Assembly: GCA_965153355.1 (NCBI GenBank)
Contig: OZ231126.1
Location: forward strand, 186,001-250,000
Length of the DNA: 64,000 bases
Origin: Flaccisagitta enflata
Taxonomy: Eukaryota; Chaetognatha; Sagittoidea; Aphragmophora
Reading direction: 5' to 3'
Position numbers and translations under genes: made by a program. Under the pieces are notes generated by a model. It ran no database searches and had not been told where the DNA came from. It worked only from the letters and a program-made list of their open reading frames with translations. Below, in pieces: positions 44,154-54,836 of the stretch. How positions within the stretch are numbered: position 1 is the stretch's first letter; the number at the start of each line of letters is the position of its first letter.

Positions 44154-44347
44154 AGTTGCGTGCTATGCGACTCTACACCCCACTTTGTTGGTCCGTCCGT
44201 CAGTCCGTTGGTCCGTCAATCACACTTTAATTTTTGTGGGTTTTTATGGTTTTTGGCCTCACTGCTCCTGCCCAAATGATATGTTGACCTTGATTATGGC
44301 CCCTGCCCACCTGCATGCGACTGGGGTAGCCGTGTATCCGGCCTTGT
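44154..44347 (+). mobile_element. Family C element, AGTCGCG subfamily
   Basis: AGTTGCGTGCTATGCGACT, GTCCGTCC tract, CTGCATGCGACTGGGG, GTGTATCCGGCCTTGTT. Hairpin mutated at two positions. Confidence 0.88.
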
Positions 44348-44417
44348 TGTCTTCACTGGAAACACACCCGAAGTGGGGGGTAGTTTTGTAGTGCGCGATG
44401 GAAAAAAATGTTTTGAG

Positions 44418-44875
44418 TACACTCTTTTTTTTTTATAAGAACCTAGTTTATAAGAACGTCAAGGCTTTGAATGGCCCCAAAATTAAGAACATCTTAAGAA
44501 CATACAAAGGCTTCAAATCTTGATAAGAAAATTTTGCTTATGATGATATTTAAAGAATACCAAAAAAACACTTGAATTTTAGTATAATTAAGATGATATT
44601 TTATAATTTCTAAATAAATATCATGAAAATATTCTTTGACATTAATGATTGACATTTGTTTTAACAGTATTTGATAGAAACATATTTAGTATAATTGAGT
44701 AATAGTATATTATAAGGTTTCCTATAGTTTATATAGTATTAAATTAATATAGTATTAAATTATATAGTATTAAATCAAGAACGCTCTAAGAACATTGAAG
44801 GCTTCATTTGGCCTTGAAAATAAGAACATGAAGCCTTCGAAAAAAAAATGACGTTCTTAAAAAAAAAAGAGTGTA
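44418..44875. mobile_element. Family E MITE, 458 bp
   Basis: TA-CACTCTTTTTTTTTTATAAG to CTTAAAAAAAAAAGAGTG-TA, with TTATAAGAACGTCAAGGC mirrored at the right by GAAGCC and GACGTTCTTA. The cleanest copy of the family. Confidence 0.87.
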
Positions 44876-45088
44876 TTTAATGCAAACAACAGGAAGAAAT
44901 ATTCTATTTCAAGTTGCGTGCTACATGACTCTACAATTTGTTTTGTCCGTCTAATTGCTCCTATCCAACTAACCTCCAATACAAAATCTTCTAAGATTTA
45001 AAAAAAAAAAAAATCAGGATATGGGATCTAGGCCAATTACGTCATTTCCTATCCATTGCACCCCACTAGTGAAGACCAATTTTGAAAA

Positions 45089-45312
45089 AAAAGGTCATTA
45101 GACCTAAGTCATGTGTGTCGTTACTTTCAAAAAAAAGTCAGGCAGACAAACAGACTAACAACTTTTAAAAAAAAAATTTAAAATAGTTGTTCACTTCTCC
45201 AAGTTTCTTCTCTACTATTCAGAGACATGAAAATTGCAGTAAAAAGCGTTTAAAAACCTTTTTGTGACGGACGGACCAAAAATTGAATTATAGAGTCGCG
45301 CAGCACGCGACT
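45089..45312 (-). mobile_element. Family C element, long AGTCGCG variant
   Basis: AAGGTCATTAGACCTAAG at the left, interior as in 1880 and 40851, short GACGGACGGACC tract, AGTCGCGCAGCACGCGACT and AAAAA. Confidence 0.82.
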
Positions 45313-45640
45313 AAAAATTTTGTGATTCTTTTTCAAAGGCAACAAGTCGCGACACAAAAGTTTCTAAGTTTTTTAGAAAAAGTCAAATTTCAGGATTTTG
45401 GATCTTAGCGAATTAAGTCATTTCCTATCTATTGCACCCCACTTTTTTCTTTTCATAAAAAATTCTCTTTGAGGGCTTTTTTGAGGGCCCTTAGGGGCCC
45501 CTAAGTAGTTAATAATGACATTTACTTAAAGAGAGCCGCATAAGAATTTGAATCTCTGCAGTCAAACAAAACCAAGAACCTCTAGATTGGTAGTGATTTA
45601 CACCTGTCATGACTCTAGACACTTCAGGGGGTGAGCTTTT

Positions 45641-45790
45641 AGTCGCGGACACGCGACTTTAGAACTTGCCGTGTTGGTCGGTAGGTCGGTAGGTTGGTAG
45701 GTAAGAAATATTGTTAAATTGCGAGCGGTTTTTGCATAATGGCTCCTGCCCAACGGTTCGCGACTTTATTGCCGTTTATCCGACCTTGTT
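45641..45790 (+). mobile_element. Family C element, mixed hairpin
   Basis: AGTCGCGGACACGCGACT combines the stem of one subfamily with the GAC loop of the other. The 3' end GGTTCGCGACTTTATTG and GACCTTGTT is diverged. Confidence 0.8.
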
Positions 45791-45937
45791 TTCAAACCGC
45801 GATGCGATCCCAGCCTTATGATTAAAAGTTGTAGCTCGTCGCCTATCTATGTTTAGAAAAAAGTGATAAGAGTAAAACTACAATGATCTGAGTGACTGAA
45901 CAAGAATATGAATAGCAATCAACCCAGTCTAAGATAG

Positions 45938-47674
45938 GCAGATCATTCATTCGTGATCCAGATTGATCTTACAAGCGCATCCTCAACCGACCAAGAAGTT
46001 TGTCAGCGTGACGGTCTTTCATCATGCTCGAATGAAAATCCACCCCATGACCATACGCATGCACAAGATAATGCTTTACAGATCCCAAAAGCCACAACCG
46101 CAGAATTTGTTTCATCTACATTGAATGAAAATTCCAAATATGACGGGCATCACATGATAGGCAATATCAATTGCAATCCACAAATGTCAAGAAGGATAAA
46201 TTTGGCCCTGTTGATGACCGCGCTTCAGCAAAAAGCCAATGCAACATCATGCATCTCTATTGCAACATCACTCCCGTCTCATGTACCATCGCCGGCCTCT
46301 CACACAGCATCGCCAGCCTCAAATGCAACTTGGATGGCCTCAGATGTAACATCGCTGGCCTCTTCTGTATCATCCCCGACCGCTACTGCAACATCGCTAG
46401 CCTCAAATGTGACATCAACATTCTCTGAAGAAACAATGTTTTCCTTAGATGTAACCTTGCCAGCCTCTAACACGACATCGACCATTTTTGATGCAAAATT
46501 ACCAGCCTCAAAAGAAGAATTTGTGGTCTCTTCTGTAACATCGTCAACCTCTACCACATTGTCGTTGGCTGCCCCTGCAACATTGCCAGCCTCGACTGCA
46601 ACTTTGCTGGCCTCCAATGTAACTTCACTGGCTGCTGAAGGAATATCGCCAGCCTCTAATGCAACAACGTCATTCTCTGAAGAAACAGCATTGGCCTTAC
46701 ATGAAACTTTGCCAGCCTCTTTTGCAACATCGCCAGCTTTTAATGCAACAATGACAGCCTCTACTGCAACATCACCAGCTCCCAATGCAACATCAGCAGC
46801 CGTCCACTCAACTGGAACATCTACTTCATCAGACTGGTTGTGGCAAGCTCTTCAGTCTCATAGAAAAGAAGAGAGTGATGACCTATTTTGCATTCCTCAA
46901 GCGAGAGGGCCTAAAATCGTCCTTGTGAAGCTACCGGTTCAGCGTAAAGAGGGAGTTTCACAGCGGCAATTGGATAATCTTTCCAAAAAGTTTTTTGAAG
47001 TAGCGAAAGTGTCTACAAATGACATTGTTGGACTTCTGGCGACCATGGTGAAACAGTCGGGAAAATTGGATGAAATCTTGAATTACTTAAATATTACTAA
47101 GCCATCAGAAGTTGATCCACTGAAGTATCGAAAATTGCTGAGTGTGAGTAACAACAAGATGCGAATTATGATAAGAGAGCTCAAAGCCGACAAAGTCCCA
47201 GTAAAATCTTACTACTGGGTTGAACAGCAAATAAAAAATATTCAAGAAATCAATGGTGACTATGTTGCTGAGGAAATTGCTTTGTTGGTCCACAAGGAAG
47301 ATCCGAAAAGTCAAAAACAAGGTGCTAAGAGTGTTGTCGTAGAGAACAGACCACTCGTGTATCATGGTAATCTGAAACAATATGTTTGCGCAACCATTCT
47401 TGCTCTTGAGTCAGAGAAGAAGCTAGTTTTGAACAAGGAAGGAGTTTCTGAAGGCATAATAGAGGTCCAATGGAGTGGAGATAAGGCTGCTGATGTCTTT
47501 CTTCTCAATTTTCAAATTATGAATGTCACACACGCTCAAGCTCAAGACAATACATGTTGTGCTCTCATGTTTGAGGGCCCTGATACATACAAGAACCTCC
47601 AAACAGTTTTACAGCGATGTGACATTGGTATCTTCCTTTTATCTTTAATAAAGCTTTTGTACTTTTTGAAATAG
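45938..47674 (+). CDS. Transposase-like protein, N-terminal part
   Basis: An open frame of about 578 codons starting after TAAGATAG. There is no ATG at its start (first in-frame Met is near 46153), so an upstream exon is likely. Order: a short module RRINLALLMTALQQKAN (about residues 84-102), an Ala/Ser/Thr/Pro region of 7-residue repeats (ATSPASN type, nt 46255-46795), then a conventional domain with VQWSGDKAADVF and CCALMFEGPD. GDK followed by a beta strand, then MFEGPD, recalls RNase H-fold transposase-like proteins of many invertebrates, where the Asp is the first acidic residue (from memory, unverified). Either the frame ends at TAG 47672 (AATAAA at 47647) or it is spliced after the Asp/Ile codons near 47622 to the frame at 49474. 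Confidence 0.6.
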   Translation, partial: ADHSFVIQIDLTSASSTDQEVCQRDGLSSCSNENPPHDHTHAQDNALQIPKATTAEFVSSTLNENSKYDGHHMIGNINCNPQMSRRINLALLMTALQQKANATSCISIATSLPSHVPSPASHTASPASNATWMASDVTSLASSVSSPTATATSLASNVTSTFSEETMFSLDVTLPASNTTSTIFDAKLPASKEEFVVSSVTSSTSTTLSLAAPATLPASTATLLASNVTSLAAEGISPASNATTSFSEETALALHETLPASFATSPAFNATMTASTATSPAPNATSAAVHSTGTSTSSDWLWQALQSHRKEESDDLFCIPQARGPKIVLVKLPVQRKEGVSQRQLDNLSKKFFEVAKVSTNDIVGLLATMVKQSGKLDEILNYLNITKPSEVDPLKYRKLLSVSNNKMRIMIRELKADKVPVKSYYWVEQQIKNIQEINGDYVAEEIALLVHKEDPKSQKQGAKSVVVENRPLVYHGNLKQYVCATILALESEKKLVLNKEGVSEGIIEVQWSGDKAADVFLLNFQIMNVTHAQAQDNTCCALMFEGPDTYKNLQTVLQRCDIGIFLLSLIKLLYFLK

Positions 47675-47694
47675 TGGATAAGACTGCAAATTTT

Positions 47695-47830
47695 TGCCTT
47701 ACTAAGAATAGGTCAGCGGCCCCTTTGGAGCTGCTGCCCCTCTCACCATCACACATCCACATACACTCAGTCACTCACGTAGGGGCATCGGGTACTGCTG
47801 ACCATCTAACGCTTTTGCAACTATACCAAA
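47695..47830 (+). mobile_element. Family B fragment
   Basis: GGTCAGCGGCCCCTTTGGAG and GGGTACTGCTGACCATCTAA then CGCTTTTGCAACTATA match B copies at 22200-22310 and 28010-28110. Lies between the two transposase-like frames. Confidence 0.7.
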
Positions 47831-48129
47831 TGGTCAACTCTACAGGAACCAGGTTGCGCTCATCTCTTAGATTTTTTTATGTAGATTTCTTTGAGGTAAG
47901 GTGAGGTGAGGGGAGGCAAATAGCTGGAGAGACAAAAATGATTCTGTTTTTTTTTTCAGCGCCTTTTTAAGTGCTTTCATGGAAAAAATGCAAAGGATAT
48001 CACATGGATATGCATTATCTCGCAATTTTTATACTTCAAGTTGCAATATTGTTATAACAATTGATGACATTTCAAATCAAAAGGGGCGGTAATTGGGAAG
48101 TTATATATATATATATACATATATATACA

Positions 48130-48611
48130 TACCGTATTCTCTCCATCAAGCGCCCCCCCCTCCAAAAAGTGCCCCCCCTCTTTTTTCTTGGTATTACACT
48201 TTTCAGAAAAGATTTGGACAAAAATATTTAGTAAAATGATGAAATGTTACAACTCAATGAACCATTTTCAAAGACTTTCAGACAGATATGCATTGAATAT
48301 CTCCACTTTGAGTTAAATTTAGCATTTTGGTTGCCCTTCATGAAAAAGATAGACTGAATGACAGTTCATCTATGATACAAAGGGGACGCTAATTGGAAGT
48401 GTAAAGGCAAAATCATATTTCAATTTCAAAATCGCCCCAAGCGCTTTTTAGAGAAGATATTTTCATCAAAAAAGTGAAGAAAACATGAAAGATTCAGTGA
48501 TTGATTGAAAACTTTTATAGGCACAGGGGGCGCTAATTGGATGGTAAAATGACAATGCCATATTCCTATTCTAAAAGCGCCCGGGGCGCTAATTGGGAAA
48601 CAAATACAGTA
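48130..48611. mobile_element. TA-flanked element with GCGCCC ends
   Basis: TACCGTATTCTCTCC and CAAGCGCCCCCC at the left, GGGGCGCTAATTGGG and AAATACAGTA at the right, inverted. Internal CGCTAATTGG words recur at 48370, 48530 and 48580. Confidence 0.7.
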
Positions 48612-48657
48612 TATATTTTCCATATATCAGATTCCTAAAGAAACATGAACCTAATCC

Positions 48658-49461
48658 CAGGAAAAAAGTCCAGTCAGTCTTCATTGCATTATATTCGGAA
48701 AACAGGATTTCATTTTCTTATGAGAAAGTTGAGGCTCTCCTAGGGGCGATTAGGGCCTTTCAATAAAATTGATAGAATTGATAAATTTGATAATTCTCTT
48801 TCATTTGGCGCCAAGCAGAAAGCTCTACAAATACTTTTCGCGTTATGATTTTTAAAGATTTATTTACATTTAAATGAGGAAATTTTTTTTCGATTTTTTA
48901 TGATTTTGTGTTCGATCAATAAAGGAGTGTATTTATGTTTAGTTGAGCATGCAAATACAAGAAAATATGATTATGAGCACAGCTGCTCATTGGTGAGGGT
49001 ATTTTTTAGCATTTTAGCTCATTTAGCTCACTTAGCTCAGTCTGTTCTTTCTGATTTCAAATATGATGAATAAATAAATATTTTCAAACTCGTTAAGCAA
49101 GCAAATAAAAACACATGTCAAGGAGCAGAGCTGCTTATCTGTGAGGGCGTTTTCAAGTATTCTAGCTCATTTAGCTCATTTTGCTTGCGCTTTTTCTCAG
49201 ATTCTAAACAGGATAAATAGATTAATGTTTTGATTTAAGCATGCGAATACAAGAAAGCATGTCAGTGAGCAAAGCTGGAATCATTTTGATTATTTTAGCT
49301 CATCTAGCTCATTTGGCTCAGTCCTATTTTTCCCTGATTTTCCAGTGCAAGTCAATACATACAATTGCTTTTTATTTGATCCTAACAAGTTCAGTGACTA
49401 GCAGTGAAAAATGACCAATGCTTACGACTTTTTTCCTCACGGCGACAGCCGCCATTACTGG
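48658..49461 (+). mobile_element. Family A element, copy A3
   Basis: CAGGAAAAAAGTCCAGTC to ACGACTTTTTTCCTCACGG and GCCATTACTGG, interior as in A1. It ends a few nt upstream of the second transposase-like frame. Confidence 0.82.
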
Positions 49462-49473
49462 TATCAAAGGTGA

Positions 49474-52020
49474 TTGATAAAAGATCAAAGGAAATATACC
49501 ATATCATCCATAGACGATAAGATTTTCTCGTTGGAAGATTTTGAAGTTATTCCTGGGTTCCGAATCAAAAATACATGGAATGCAGACCTTGAATGCCTTT
49601 TGAATTTACGCGGGCTTTCAGGAAATGCTGGCAGTTATCCCTTCTACGACTGCTTCTGCAGTCAGGCAGCAAGAGACTTACCCAAAGCTGAAAGGGAGCC
49701 TTGCAAAGAAAGAACTGTCGAGAGTTGCATCATTTTCTATCAAAAGTGGATGGCTGAGACAAATGGCGATAAAAAGAAAGCTGCCAAATATATGAATTGT
49801 ATAAATGAGCCGCTCCTGCAAAAATCCTTATCAAATGGTAACGTCAATTTACCCCTGATGCACCTTACTATGGGTTTGGGATGCCATGATATAGGTAAGT
49901 TTGAAGCAGATATGTTAACATTTGACTCAGCCTGTGCAGTCAAGTATGTTGTCCCTGCCAACGCAAAAGGAGCTTTCTGCGAATTCATACGCTTCCAAAA
50001 ATATGAATTGAAAATTGCTGAGCTGAATCAACAAAAAGCCTCTTCTAGCTCTGCAACAGTGAAAAAGGCTTTGAATATGGAGATAAGGAACCTGGAAGCT
50101 AAAGTAAAAGAGGAATTTGGAAATGACAAGCCGGTATTGAAGAAGAAAACAAGCCTCCTGATCAAACTGTTCAATAAAGCTCTTGACGAGAAAGGCGTGA
50201 GCAGGGAAAAATATTGGAGTAACTCTTTTACAGGGAACAATATCAATAAATTTCTCCACAATGTAGAGGATATCATGAGTATCTTTTCCCGGTCAATTGA
50301 TACACATTACCTCATGAATGGCCTTCTTCAAGAAGAAAATGTTGATATCAGTCAAGGATTATCCCAAAACTCCGCAGTTCCTGTGTCAAACACACGGGCC
50401 TTAAGTCGGTCAAGTGCACGGGTCTCAAGTGCAACCTCACGGGCCTCCAGCGCAACATCACAGGCCGCTAGTGCAACGTCGCAGGCCACAAGTGCAACAT
50501 CGCAGGACCCTAGTGCAACATCGCAAGCCTCTAGTGCAACATTGCCAGCCTCTAGTGCAACATCACGGGCCTCAAGTGCATCATCGCGGGCCTCTAGTGT
50601 ATCATCACGGGCCTCTAGTGCAACATCGCGGAACTCCAGTGCAACATTGCGGGCCTCAAGTGCAACATCGCCAGCCACTGATGCAACATCATTTGCCACC
50701 ATTGCAACATCGCCGGCCTGCAATGCAACATCGGTCGCCTATGCTGCAACTTTGCCATCTGAAAATAGAAGGCGGCCTATAATGATCAACTCAGATTGCA
50801 CATTGGGCGATTTAAAGCAAAAAATAGTTGACTACACCAATCTTTTCTTGAAGTACAAAAAAGCCTATTTGGCAGTAAATCACAGCAACCCTGTCAGTTC
50901 ATCTGAATGTGATACAGCTCAGGATGTCATAGATGATTATTTAGAATATGCAAGAATAACCTTCAAGTGGAAAACGACGCCCAATAAGGCACATTATTTG
51001 CAGGAGCGGGTAGTGAAGGAAATGAGACGACGAGGTGTTGGGCTAACCCAATTCTCGGAGCAAGGCATGGAAAATGCCAATCAAGCAAGGAAGCGTACAG
51101 CAGAAAGAACTCGCCATATGAATCCTGTAAAGGGGTTGCATACAGATGCAAAACGTCTTATGATAGACAAAAACATCGGAATAAGAGTTTCTTACTTTAA
51201 GCCTGCCACCTCTCCAGCCTCTCCAACATCGCTGGCCTCTACGTCTACTGTAAGATCACCGGCCTTGGCAGCAACGATGTCAGCCTCAACTGCAACATGG
51301 CCAGCTTCCCCCGCATCATCGCTAGCCTCAACTGCAACATCGCCAGCCTCTATTGCTACTTCACCAGCCTCAATTTCATCACCAGCCCCGGCAACTATTG
51401 GATCATCCCTGGCTTCATTTGCCACATCACTGGCCTCCCCTGCAATCTCGCCAGCCTCTCCTGCAATATTACCTGCCTCTACTGCAACATCACTGGCCTC
51501 TACTGCTACATTGCAGGCTTCCCCTGCAACATCCCGGGCCTCTCCTTCAACTTCTATTTCAACATTACCGGCCTCAACAACATCATTACCAGCCTCTACT
51601 TCAGCATTGCCAGTCAATTCCAATTCACAAACGCCGAGAAGAATAAATTTGGCCGTGTTAATGGCAGCTCTCCATCAAAGAGCCAACACATTACCATTTA
51701 TCTCTCCTGCAACATCACTTTCATCTCTTGCAACATCAACAGCTTCTTATTCAGCTGCTACACCGCCAGACTCTACTGCAACATCTTCTTCCACAACTAA
51801 AACATTGCCAGCTAAAAATGCATCATCGCCAGTCTCGTATGGGTCCCCCACTATTTCACAGAACCATAAGCTTTCCACACTATCATTCCATAACAATAAT
51901 CATCCTAACGACGCTGCTATCCAACTTGGTCTTCAACCGCCTTCCTCAAAGAGTAACTCCTCTTACCCTATAGGGGCCACACATTTAGCCAATTGCACAT
52001 ATTGCACTGTTGCATTTTGA
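49474..52020 (+). CDS. Transposase-like protein, C-terminal part
   Basis: 848-codon frame whose apparent start is TTG, so it is an exon rather than a complete ORF. An acceptor TCATCCATAG at about 49514 gives the phase required by a donor near 47629. Features in order: DLECLLNLRGLSGNAG and YPFYDCFCSQ (about 49590-49660), LPLMHLTMGLGCHD (about 49850), a helical charged segment, YWSNSFTGNNINKFL (about 50213), first ATS/AS repeat array (50398-50755), TTPNKAHYLQERVV and FSEQGMENANQARKR (about 50980-51095), second array (51205-51615), module RRINLAVLMAALHQRAN (51634-51687), then a Ser/Thr-rich tail. LSG-x2-G-x-YP and SEQG-x-E are hallmarks of the same RNase H-like transposase family. Stop TGA 52018. 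Confidence 0.6.
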   Translation: MIKDQRKYTISSIDDKIFSLEDFEVIPGFRIKNTWNADLECLLNLRGLSGNAGSYPFYDCFCSQAARDLPKAEREPCKERTVESCIIFYQKWMAETNGDKKKAAKYMNCINEPLLQKSLSNGNVNLPLMHLTMGLGCHDIGKFEADMLTFDSACAVKYVVPANAKGAFCEFIRFQKYELKIAELNQQKASSSSATVKKALNMEIRNLEAKVKEEFGNDKPVLKKKTSLLIKLFNKALDEKGVSREKYWSNSFTGNNINKFLHNVEDIMSIFSRSIDTHYLMNGLLQEENVDISQGLSQNSAVPVSNTRALSRSSARVSSATSRASSATSQAASATSQATSATSQDPSATSQASSATLPASSATSRASSASSRASSVSSRASSATSRNSSATLRASSATSPATDATSFATIATSPACNATSVAYAATLPSENRRRPIMINSDCTLGDLKQKIVDYTNLFLKYKKAYLAVNHSNPVSSSECDTAQDVIDDYLEYARITFKWKTTPNKAHYLQERVVKEMRRRGVGLTQFSEQGMENANQARKRTAERTRHMNPVKGLHTDAKRLMIDKNIGIRVSYFKPATSPASPTSLASTSTVRSPALAATMSASTATWPASPASSLASTATSPASIATSPASISSPAPATIGSSLASFATSLASPAISPASPAILPASTATSLASTATLQASPATSRASPSTSISTLPASTTSLPASTSALPVNSNSQTPRRINLAVLMAALHQRANTLPFISPATSLSSLATSTASYSAATPPDSTATSSSTTKTLPAKNASSPVSYGSPTISQNHKLSTLSFHNNNHPNDAAIQLGLQPPSSKSNSSYPIGATHLANCTYCTVAF
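50398..50755 (+). repeat. Coding 21-bp minisatellite, array 1
   Basis: About 17 units of the type GCAACATCGCGGGCCTCTAGT encoding SSATSRA. The frame is kept throughout by whole-unit changes. Confidence 0.9.
51205..51615 (+). repeat. Coding 21-bp minisatellite, array 2
   Basis: About 19 units like GCAACATCGCCAGCCTCTAC encoding ATSPAST, frame kept. Closely related to the array at 46255-46795. Confidence 0.9.
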
Positions 52021-52240
52021 CGCAGACACCTTCAAATGTTTCAGTAAGTTATCAAACAATGGTGCTCTGCGACAAAATGTACTAAGTCTCTTTGAAATGG
52101 TTGTCCTTAAGGCCACACGCTTAATCCATTGCACATACTGCACATTCATTTTGACGCAGTTATGGTTTCATGTTTTTTTTTCTTTCAGATGAGATTTAAA
52201 GTAAATTTCTGATACATTCTGCGACAAAATGCGTAGGATC
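51970..52240. repeat. Degenerate tandem block after the stop
   Basis: GGCCACACATTTAGCCAATT with GCACATATTGCAC recurs as GGCCACACGCTTAATCCATT with GCACATACTGCAC at 52113. CTGCGACAAAATG recurs at 52067 and 52218. Confidence 0.6.
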
Positions 52241-52343
52241 ATCCATGAGCTTTTTTTCTCTGTGTCAAAAGCTCATTACTTGAATGAATTCTGTTTTCTT
52301 TCCACGCTGATTTTCAAACATATTCTAACACGGGCTTAGTCTA

Positions 52344-52495
52344 AACAAGGCTGGATACACAGCTTCCAAAATGCGTGTGGATGGTCAGGGGCAGTTACAA
52401 ACAAGGTTAGGGTTGGAGCTATCACGCCACAAGCTAAAAAAGCTAAGGGGGACCAACGGACCAATAGACCAAACAACTGACTGACATAGCCGTGT
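52344..52495 (-). mobile_element. Truncated family C element
   Basis: AACAAGGCTGGATACACAGC, ATGCGTGTGGATGGTCAGG and a GACCAACGGACC tract; the hairpin end is missing. Confidence 0.7.
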
Positions 52496-52702
52496 ATAAT
52501 AACTATATCAAATGTGCTTGTAAAATAAATCTCATACATAGTTTCATTCTGTGTTTCGAATATAAAAACTTCTTTAGACATCTAAACAAACAAAGGGAAA
52601 TCAATTTTTTTATGCAGGTCTTAAAAGGTCGAAAGATCTTTGGTATCATAACTTTTTCCCAAACAATCTAAGCCTTATCAAAAAAAGCGTATTGATGTTC
52701 AG

Positions 52703-52816
52703 GATCTTTGGAGAATCCTATCGGCTTGCCTGTGCGTCACGCTAAACGGCAGCGTCTTTCTGAGAAGATTTCCTCCGACGAAATAAGAAAAATTCAGTCT
52801 GAAAATGAGTCGCAAG
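52703..52816 (+). CDS. Candidate exon, unidentified
   Basis: Acceptor TTGATGTTCAG; donor CAAG-GTGCTA (weak). Entry phase 1, exit phase 1. Reads SLENPIGLPVRHAKRQRLSE and KISSDEIRKIQSENESQ, a charged, probably intracellular helix. Composition and lack of stops contrast with the AT-rich flanks. No known motif; it may belong to the transposase-like gene or to another host gene. Confidence 0.35.
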
Positions 52817-52839
52817 GTGCTACAATTGCTGTTGTTAGT

Positions 52840-53020
52840 TATTGTTTTGTTTGTTGTAATTGTTGATGTCATTACTGTTTTCGTGGTTGTTGTTGTTGTT
52901 GTTGTTGTTAAGGTTGTTGTTGTAGTTGTTGTTTAGGTTGTTGCTGTTATTGTTATTTATGTTGTTGTTGTTGTATTACTTATTGTTGTTGTTGTTGTTG
53001 TTGTTGTTGTTTTTTCCTTT
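52840..53020. repeat. GTTGTT-rich repeats
   Basis: Imperfect (GTT)n blocks at 52882-52910 and 52985-53015 with GTTGTAGTTGTTGTTTAGG variants. Confidence 0.85.
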
Positions 53021-53497
53021 ATTGACTGCAACATGTACTTGAGGTTCTACAACACATGGTCTTTTCCCATCTAGGATTTGGCCCTGATACCTGTGCATCT
53101 TTGACTTTGTCGCTGGCCCCCTTCCTAACTGTACGTGACGTGACATATTTTTTATCTTCTTCATTTCCAACTTGTTATTTATCTTCATCTTCATCTTTTC
53201 CTCCTCCTTCTGTTGGCATGATTTGAGATTCGCCGGGCCTACTACAATAAGTATATCCAGACTTTGTAACATCAGTTATTGACTGAATAATGATAGATAT
53301 AAGTCTAAGAATGAGTAATGTAGTGCGTTTTTATTGCTCATGCGCCGTAGAAATGGTAATTAATCTAAAATAATCACTCCAGAGTAATAAATTTCAGAGC
53401 TAGAAACATCCCTGTATAAAAGTATAAAATGGGTGTAACAGGGTGTGGACACATTTATTATAGTTGGCCCGGTGAATCTCGATTCGTTCATGTTCCT

Positions 53498-53588
53498 CCT
53501 TCCCCTTCTTCTTTTTCTTCGTTTTCTTCATTTTCTTTTTTTTTCTTCTCCTTCTTCCTCCTCTTCCTCCTCTTCCTCTTCCTCCTCT

Positions 53589-53629
<41 letters not shown>

Positions 53630-53745
53630 TTCTTTTTCTTTTTCTTTTTGTTTTTCTTTTTCTTTTTCTTTTTCTTTTTCTTTTTCTTCTTCTTTTTTCT
53701 TCTTCTCCTTCATCTTTTTTCTTTTTTTTTTCTTTCTCCATTTCT
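53498..53745. repeat. (TTC/TTTTTC)n pyrimidine tract
   Basis: About 250 bp, pyrimidine only, made of CTTCCTCCT, CTTCTT and TTTTTC units. Confidence 0.95.
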
Positions 53746-54131
53746 TTGTCCTCTTTGTCGTCGTCTTTTTATTTTTATTTTCTTCTCTCATGACAATACA
53801 ATGGTATCCCACCACTAAGTAAATCTGTTAGGTTTTGGGTTGGATCCTAATATACTTATAGTTAAAGTAATATAGTAATGGATCCTATTGTTGGTTTCAT
53901 AGCTCAAATTAGATTTGTAAAAAAGTCTTCAACTATCAATTCTACCAACAGAAATAAGCTCAGGATTTTGGCGATTCGCACCATTGGATGATTAAAAAGA
54001 TGGATCACGATAAAGAATTCCCGCCATTCCTGTTCATGTTAATTTCATGTATTCGTTCACAAATGAAACAATATGTTTACTAAAATAGAATTCAAAAGAT
54101 ATCAGTGATTTAGTAATTATGGAAAAAAAAC

Positions 54132-54133
<2 letters not shown>

Positions 54134-54213
<80 letters not shown>

Positions 54214-54256
54214 TAGAGGGAGAGCAAGACAGACAGACAGACAGAGAAAACAAGAG
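54134..54256. repeat. (GA)n microsatellite
   Basis: GA run to about 54207, then degenerate GAGA/GACA units. Confidence 0.95.
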
Positions 54257-54836
54257 AGAGAGAGGCAGTGATAAAAGAGGCTGGACAGGAAATGTTACAA
54301 ACGGATGGTCCATCAACGGAAAACCCAGGCTAAGTCGGGACTAAAAAAAGATATTACTGACTTTGGGCGCGTTTCTAGTCAGAGAATCACGTTCTAAACA
54401 GGCCACTCGGTCGCTCGCTACGTGCGTTCGCTCGCACCACTCACTTGCTCTGCAGCGCACCGCTTTGCTAGCCTCACTCACTTAGTTTGTGGGCTCACTC
54501 ACTCACTTTGGTCACTCCCCCGTGAGACAGTTGAAATCTTTGAGTACGCTGTAAACGCTTTTTACAGGAACAAACGCGTTTCACAGGAACAAATGCGTTT
54601 TTCATCTCCACAAGAAACATGCCCTTAGTGTTATTTGTCGTTGCATCATCAAACTCTGGATACAAAAAAATCTAGAAACGCTTTCGTGTCTATGTTAGGT
54701 AGTAGTCTGTTGTTGGTCAAGCTTTAGAAGACCTTCTGTCTCTTCACCACAAAAACTGCTAAGTTCTTCGCTAGGCTTTATTCCATCACACAACTTGTTT
54801 TGTTTGCTTATCAGATAATTTTCAATTCATTTTTTT

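Noticed and set aside
50352-50723. Minus-strand EAGDVALEA-type repeat proteins here and at 46300-46785 and 51192-51623
   Set aside because: Antisense shadows of the coding 21-bp repeats; the plus strand carries the conserved flanking domains.
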